A DNA stretch of 18,532 nt from Candidatus Colicola caccequi (GTDB lineage Bacteria > Bacteroidota > Bacteroidia > Bacteroidales > Paludibacteraceae). This document shows positions 14,451 through 18,532 of this stretch, in pieces. A program made the position numbers and the translations under genes. The stretch is from NCBI GenBank assembly GCA_018065205.1, contig JAGHTR010000174.1, positions 1-18,532 of the forward strand, written 5' to 3'. The notes beneath the pieces are model-generated. The model saw only the letters and a list, made by a program, of their open reading frames with translations. It had not been told where the DNA came from and did no database searches. Numbering within the stretch: position 1 is the stretch's first letter; every line of letters begins with the position of its first letter.

Positions 14451-15848
14451 CTACCGCTTCTCTAATAGTACCACGTTTTCTACGTGTTGGGTGTGAGGGA
14501 ACATGTCAACTGGTTGAACAGCCATCACTTTATAATCGCTATCTAATAAACTTAAATCGCGAGCTTGGGTGGCAGGGTTACAACTTACGTATACGATACG
14601 TTTGGGCGCAGCATTCAAAATCACCTTAATCACATCTTCATGCATTCCTGCGCGAGGAGGGTCAGTAATAATAACTTCCGGTTTACCATGCTGAGCAATA
14701 AAGTCTGCATTTAAAACGTCCTTCATATCCCCTGCGAAGAACTTAGTATTATTTAACCCATTTAACTTCGCATTTACTTTAGCATCCTCGATTGCTTCTG
14801 GCACATATTCAATACCTACAACTTTTTGCGCTTGTTTAGCTACAAAATTAGCAATTGTTCCGGTACCGGTATATAGGTCATAAACGACCTCTTTTCCTGT
14901 TAATTGAGCAAAGCGTCTTGCCACAGAATATAGCTCGTAGGCTTGGTCTGTATTGGTCTGATAAAAGGACTTAGGACCTACTTTGAATTGCAAGTCCTCC
15001 ATTTTCTCCATAATATGATCTTGCCCGGCATAAAGCAATACGTCCTGATCTCCAATAGTGTCGTTCATTTTTTGATTGACGCAATACATAAGGCTAATTA
15101 CTTGTGGAAACGAGGTATGTACGTATTCCAATAGCCCTTTGGCGTTATCATCCAATGGTGTAGCAAACACAATGACCACCATCCATTCGCCTTCATTGTT
15201 GTTGCGAATCATCAGATTGCGCATCTGTCCCTCATGCGTGCGTTCGTTATAAAAAGGCATATTATGTGTTACGGCGTACTGATAAACACCATTGCGGATA
15301 TCGTTTTGCAGTCCTTCCATTAAGTGGCATTCGTCTATTTGCAGCACCTTATCAAAGTTATTGGTGATATGGAATCCTAATCCGGGTTCAAAGGGAATAC
15401 CTGCTTTCATCTGCTCGGTAGTAAGCCATTTATGATCTGCAAAAGCGAACTCCAATTTGTTGCGGTATTGGTATATCTTCTTGCTGCCTAAAATTTGACT
15501 AATAGTTGGCAATTCAATCTTGCCGATTCGTGTCAGGTTATCTTCTACCTGCTGTTGTTTCCATTTCAGTTGCTCCGGGTAGGGCAGTACTTGCCATTTA
15601 CATCCTCCACAAGTGCCGTAATGAGGGCAAACTGCTTCGCAACGCAGCGAACTGGCTTGTTTGAGACGCAATACACGCGCCTCCATGAAACTATGTTTTT
15701 TCTTTGTGACCTGCAAATCTACCACATCTCCCGGTACACAGTATGGCACAAAACACACCAAATCATTGATGCGCGTCATGGCTTTACCTTCGGCAGCGAT
15801 GCCGGTTATGGTGATGTCCTCTAAAATAGGTAAGCTCTTCTTTTTCAT
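14451..15848 (-). CDS. rlmD: 23S rRNA (uracil-5-)-methyltransferase, RlmD/RumA family
   Basis: The 465-residue enzyme methylates C5 of a uridine in RNA with S-adenosylmethionine. An N-terminal TRAM domain (about 8-62) is followed by an iron-sulfur motif, C-x5-C-x2-C (Cys74, Cys80, Cys83, CPHYGTCGGCKW) with a likely fourth ligand Cys174. QTNT is at 297-300, the cofactor motif DLYTGTGTIANF at 324-335, TDPPRAG at 395-401, the nucleophile Cys423 in YVSCNP, and the base Glu457 in HVENV. All catalytic residues are present. The exact target (U1939, U747 or a tRNA site) cannot be set by sequence alone, so the gene name is by family. It overlaps the upstream amidase gene by four bases (ATGA), which implies coupling, and its 3' end comes within 5 bases of the SRP RNA terminator. 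Confidence 0.9.
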   Translation of the reverse strand: MKKKSLPILEDITITGIAAEGKAMTRINDLVCFVPYCVPGDVVDLQVTKKKHSFMEARVLRLKQASSLRCEAVCPHYGTCGGCKWQVLPYPEQLKWKQQQVEDNLTRIGKIELPTISQILGSKKIYQYRNKLEFAFADHKWLTTEQMKAGIPFEPGLGFHITNNFDKVLQIDECHLMEGLQNDIRNGVYQYAVTHNMPFYNERTHEGQMRNLMIRNNNEGEWMVVIVFATPLDDNAKGLLEYVHTSFPQVISLMYCVNQKMNDTIGDQDVLLYAGQDHIMEKMEDLQFKVGPKSFYQTNTDQAYELYSVARRFAQLTGKEVVYDLYTGTGTIANFVAKQAQKVVGIEYVPEAIEDAKVNAKLNGLNNTKFFAGDMKDVLNADFIAQHGKPEVIITDPPRAGMHEDVIKVILNAAPKRIVYVSCNPATQARDLSLLDSDYKVMAVQPVDMFPHTQHVENVVLLEKR

Positions 15849-18298
15849 TCTTTAATCAGATGCTCTATTTGTTCTTTATATATAGTGTTAAACGACTTCA
15901 TACTCTCTAACGGAAGCCCCCAAATGATATAATTAGACCCTTCTATGGCGGCCGATAATCCGGTGTCCGAGTAGCGGGCAATGATTTGGTCTTGTGGCGC
16001 TATCTTGGTAACTGCACTTACATCCTCGGCGCTAAGTTGATGCTCATTAATCTCTTGTATGTACTCAATTGTACGCCCGTTATAAATAATCTCGCCGGAA
16101 GCACAAGCATGCTGAGGATAACCGACGTATGCACCACTTATGAGCACTTTCTTATTGCCTTTGGTCCAATTCATTGCCTCTATGCAACCATTCATGGCCT
16201 TAACGGTATTCCAATTGCTTTTGCCTAATACAATATCTATGTAACGATAGACCGTGTCGACTGCTGAAACAGCATCCATGGTGCAACCGGCGTAATTGAT
16301 ATTCATTTGTTGCAAAAGTTTACCATGACGAATGGTATAATCGTGCGTATTGCCCATTAATAGTTGACCGGCACGATTCATATTGCTTTGGCCAAATCCG
16401 CAATCGTCATCGGTGCACCATACGGCCGTCGGATTATAATTGACTTGCTCTCCAATATAAGCCATCTCGTAATTATCCGGAACAGGTCTGGACCAGGGGT
16501 CAATGCCCATTGTGGTAGTTGAATTAGATAAGAACAAGGGACCGCGAACCGTAGTAAAGGCATCCACCACTAACATGGGTTGATGGTGATTGCTTGAACT
16601 ATGGAATGCACTTACCTTAGTGGAGGGCATACTGATACCTCCGTCATTGCCGGCTACTATGTAGAAGTCGTAACGTACATCTTTGGATGCAACTATATCA
16701 AACTGCGTTTCATAAACTACAGTTCCATTATCCCAATCGCCATCGTTCTCGCGCGTGTGTATAACATAATAGGTGGAACGTGCCTCATCTTCTATCGGAT
16801 CAATAGTTGCACTCCATGATAGATGCAGCGAATCCCCTTTCCACATTGTACGTATAGCGTGAGGCGGTAGGGGCTGAGGTATAAAGGACCGATTATTACG
16901 TTGTGCTAAAAAACGGCCAATACCCTTATACACGGCGCGAGCTACTTTGAACTTAAACTCCGGATTGAGGGCATATTGCATATCTGTGTAGTTTTGGTGA
17001 CCTAATAATTCCAATATCATAGCAGGAACTACAGGGTGTCGAGATTCGGAATAATCACCATTAAGCAACTTGCGTCGCGTCCATCGTGGAGTTATCTCAT
17101 CCCGTAAATCGTTGATAATCTGCGTCATAACATAATCTGTTAAGTCACGAGCGACAATGCGACTATCTCCTGAAGGGTACTCGGTGCGGCCATCATTATC
17201 TTTGGTCGTATAAATACCGAGTGTACCGATGATACTGTCTGGCTCCGAACCGGCATCTGTATGGAAGGCTAAACTCATATCTACCGGCACCTTTAATCCT
17301 TGCTGATTGGGGTTCATTACACTGCCGCCACAAAGGTAATTAACCCATTTGCCACGGCAGGTCAAATCATTAAGATAATCATTATTGCTATTATCATACT
17401 GCAATAAAGACATATCATATCCGGCATCTTGTAGCCAATACCAAGCCGCTTCTACCCAGATAGGACGGCCACTATGACCTAAACTCTGGCCATTGACAAT
17501 TTTATACTCAATACCTTCGCCTTCTACTGAAATGGAGTCACTCTCGACGGTGCATAAATACTGCCATACTCCGGCTCCCAGTTGTGTATTGATGGAATAA
17601 TGCGTACTTTGATTGCCATGATAAACAATGACCTCTTGCTTGGCATTGTTACCTTGCGCCCAACGCAGATAAACCGTTTGATACCCGGGACGAACGTATG
17701 CTCGTGGTTGCAAAACAACGGCTCCGGCGTTCTCTAACATAGGGACCAAATACGGAGCTACAAAAGCCGTCGTAAATACATCTTCTACGGTTGTCCATAA
17801 TCGAGCGCGTTGCCAGCGATATAAGTCGGTATGTGGGTCCTTAAACCATCCGTGGCTAGCCCATAATGCAATATGTCGTCCTTCTAAACCATCAGCAATC
17901 TGATAGGGACGATTCTCGTTGCACAGCAATGGTTGAACCGTTACTTTAGGACTCTTTTGTTTTCTTACCTTATATTGCGCCGTAATCAGGTCTCCTAATT
18001 CATACTCCCCCGAATAAATAGTGGCACGAGCATTCGTTACACCTGCCCATGTTCCGGCTTGATGACGTAGGGCTTCTAATTCGTTTGGAGCCAAACAAAG
18101 GCAACCTAATGCATCATTAGTATAAATAAAGACTTGATTCCCCTTAATAGAAACATTCTTTACTCGCACTCGCAAATCAATGGCGGCGCGTTCCCTTGCA
18201 TAATGGTTAAGAGAATCGGCCAACGCACGCATATTAAGTGCCCAAGCATGGCTAACCAGTGCTGTGAGCATCGCTATTATAATCAATCGCTTATTCAT
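15845..18298 (-). CDS. Secreted N-acetylmuramoyl-L-alanine amidase-like protein with golvesin-like insert
   Basis: The protein has 817 residues with a signal peptide (MNKRLIIIAMLTALVSHAWA). Its middle matches the zinc amidase (Amidase_3) pattern: His149 in ALWASHGW, Glu172 in TTVEDV, His346 in LAFHTDAG and Glu430 in MILELLGHQN, the last followed by a YTDMQYALNPEFKFKVARAVYKGIGRFL helix region. Between Glu172 and His346 lies an insert of about 120 residues whose YLRW ... VWQYLCTVE part (210-252) resembles the golvesin C-terminal-like domain. A fibronectin III-like domain follows (about 475-565), then a C-terminal domain of about 240 residues I cannot place. Homologues in Bacteroides are often labelled 'xanthan lyase', which is not supported by these motifs. 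It probably cuts or binds peptidoglycan outside the inner membrane. It starts about 12 bases after its predicted transcription start and is coupled to rlmD. Confidence 0.85.
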   Translation of the reverse strand: MNKRLIIIAMLTALVSHAWALNMRALADSLNHYARERAAIDLRVRVKNVSIKGNQVFIYTNDALGCLCLAPNELEALRHQAGTWAGVTNARATIYSGEYELGDLITAQYKVRKQKSPKVTVQPLLCNENRPYQIADGLEGRHIALWASHGWFKDPHTDLYRWQRARLWTTVEDVFTTAFVAPYLVPMLENAGAVVLQPRAYVRPGYQTVYLRWAQGNNAKQEVIVYHGNQSTHYSINTQLGAGVWQYLCTVESDSISVEGEGIEYKIVNGQSLGHSGRPIWVEAAWYWLQDAGYDMSLLQYDNSNNDYLNDLTCRGKWVNYLCGGSVMNPNQQGLKVPVDMSLAFHTDAGSEPDSIIGTLGIYTTKDNDGRTEYPSGDSRIVARDLTDYVMTQIINDLRDEITPRWTRRKLLNGDYSESRHPVVPAMILELLGHQNYTDMQYALNPEFKFKVARAVYKGIGRFLAQRNNRSFIPQPLPPHAIRTMWKGDSLHLSWSATIDPIEDEARSTYYVIHTRENDGDWDNGTVVYETQFDIVASKDVRYDFYIVAGNDGGISMPSTKVSAFHSSSNHHQPMLVVDAFTTVRGPLFLSNSTTTMGIDPWSRPVPDNYEMAYIGEQVNYNPTAVWCTDDDCGFGQSNMNRAGQLLMGNTHDYTIRHGKLLQQMNINYAGCTMDAVSAVDTVYRYIDIVLGKSNWNTVKAMNGCIEAMNWTKGNKKVLISGAYVGYPQHACASGEIIYNGRTIEYIQEINEHQLSAEDVSAVTKIAPQDQIIARYSDTGLSAAIEGSNYIIWGLPLESMKSFNTIYKEQIEHLIKE

Positions 18299-18316
18299 AA
18301 GTCGCTAAATTGGCTG

Positions 18317-18348
18317 CAAAAGTATAAAAAAATTTGCATATATGCAAA
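18317..18348 (-). promoter_or_regulatory. Minus-strand promoter of the amidase-rlmD unit
   Basis: On the minus strand TTTG (18345-18348) is the -33 box and TACTTTTG (18317-18324) the -7 element, 20 bases apart. The predicted start near 18311 leaves a leader of only about 12 bases before the ATG at 18298. The -33 box is the right half of the palindrome at 18333-18348. Confidence 0.85.
18333..18348. promoter_or_regulatory. 16-bp perfect palindrome shared by two divergent -33 boxes
   Basis: TTTGCATATATGCAAA equals its own reverse complement. Its left TTTG is the -33 box of the plus promoter and its right CAAA is the -33 box of the minus promoter, each exactly 20 bases from a full -7 element. 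Two RNA polymerases could not bind at once, and a dimeric regulator could also use the site. Confidence 0.8.
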
Positions 18349-18364
18349 AAAAATCGTACCTTTG
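18333..18364 (+). promoter_or_regulatory. Plus-strand promoter of the C_GCAxxG_C_C gene
   Basis: TTTG (18333-18336) and TACCTTTG (18357-18364) are 20 bases apart and match the Bacteroidota consensus fully. The expected start near 18370 lies about 11 bases before the ATG at 18381. Confidence 0.85.
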
Positions 18365-18380
18365 CGGCAAAATTTATCAA

Positions 18381-18532
18381 ATGAAGGAAGAAGAAATTCA
18401 AAATCGGCAGAACTTGGCACGGGAATTATTCCATCAGGGCTTTAATTGCTCTCAATCAGTTTTTGTAGCTTGTGCAGATTTATTCGGCATTACGGACCGA
18501 GATATGGCGTTGCGTTTGGCTGCTTCCTTTGG
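18381..18532 (+). CDS. C_GCAxxG_C_C family redox-type protein, 5' part only
   Basis: The first 50 codons are present and the gene runs off the window end. The reading is MKEEEIQNRQNLARELFHQG then FNCSQSVFVACADLFGITDRDMALRLAASFG. The pattern A-x2-L-F-x2-G-F-N-C-S-Q-S-V near the N terminus followed by a helix ending in L-A-A-S-F-G is that of the small C_GCAxxG_C_C proteins (about 130-170 residues), a family of unknown function thought to bind metal or act in redox chemistry through conserved cysteines. Only the first cysteine (Cys23) of the signature is inside the window, plus Cys31, so the diagnostic GCAxxG part cannot be checked. It is transcribed away from the amidase gene from a promoter that shares its -33 element. 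Confidence 0.75.
   Translation, partial: MKEEEIQNRQNLARELFHQGFNCSQSVFVACADLFGITDRDMALRLAASF

Noticed and set aside
8531..18298. Type IX secretion sorting domains at the ends of the large envelope proteins
   Set aside because: The C termini of the OmpA fusion, the lipoprotein and the amidase do not show the conserved sorting-domain pattern.

Overview
The window looks like a chromosomal segment of an uncultured or gut-type member of the Bacteroidales (Bacteroidota). The grounds are promoters of the Bacteroidota type (TTTG, 20 bases, TAnnTTTG) at four sites, almost no Shine-Dalgarno sequences, and proteins typical of the group: a YebC starting MGRAFEYRK, a DUF5723-like barrel fused to an OmpA domain, a RecD-like single-protein helicase, the large amidase family often mislabelled 'xanthan lyase', and a coaX/outer-membrane protein/TPR/lptC gene order. 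No phage, transposon, CRISPR array, rRNA or tRNA is visible. Most genes are core or envelope genes, and I see no convincing new defence or mobile system.

Left part (1-7119): about 320 bases with no assured gene carry an 11-bp tandem repeat. A promoter at 260-291 then begins a tightly packed run of seven plus-strand genes: a small membrane protein, an acyl-CoA synthetase-like AMP ligase, type III pantothenate kinase (coaX), an outer-membrane barrel, a periplasmic TPR protein, lptC and fabG. Genes overlap or nearly touch, and a strong hairpin terminator at 7090-7119 closes the run. The unit combines CoA supply, fatty-acid activation and synthesis, and outer-membrane/LPS assembly.

Middle part (7140-14246, minus strand): a 607-residue lipoprotein of unknown function, a DUF5723-OmpA protein with thrombospondin type 3 calcium-binding repeats, yebC and rsmG probably form one transcript from a promoter at 12814-12845. 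rsmG converges on fabG at the shared terminator. Upstream of them lies a RecD-like helicase with a GTG start.

Right part (14247-18532): the small SRP RNA gene (4.5S type) is on the plus strand with its own promoter and a leader hairpin. Facing it are rlmD and, overlapping it by 4 bases, a large secreted amidase-family protein with a golvesin-like insert. Beyond this is a divergent promoter pair that shares one 16-bp perfect palindrome as -33 box for both directions, then the start of a C_GCAxxG_C_C family gene cut by the window edge.

The most interesting structures are regulatory or repetitive: the shared palindromic -33 element and its relatives at other promoters, the 11-bp minisatellite, the hexamer repeats before coaX that recur in the SRP leader, and the 96-bp in-frame repeat in the OmpA protein. 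At the protein level the AMP ligase has serine where the A10 lysine is expected.
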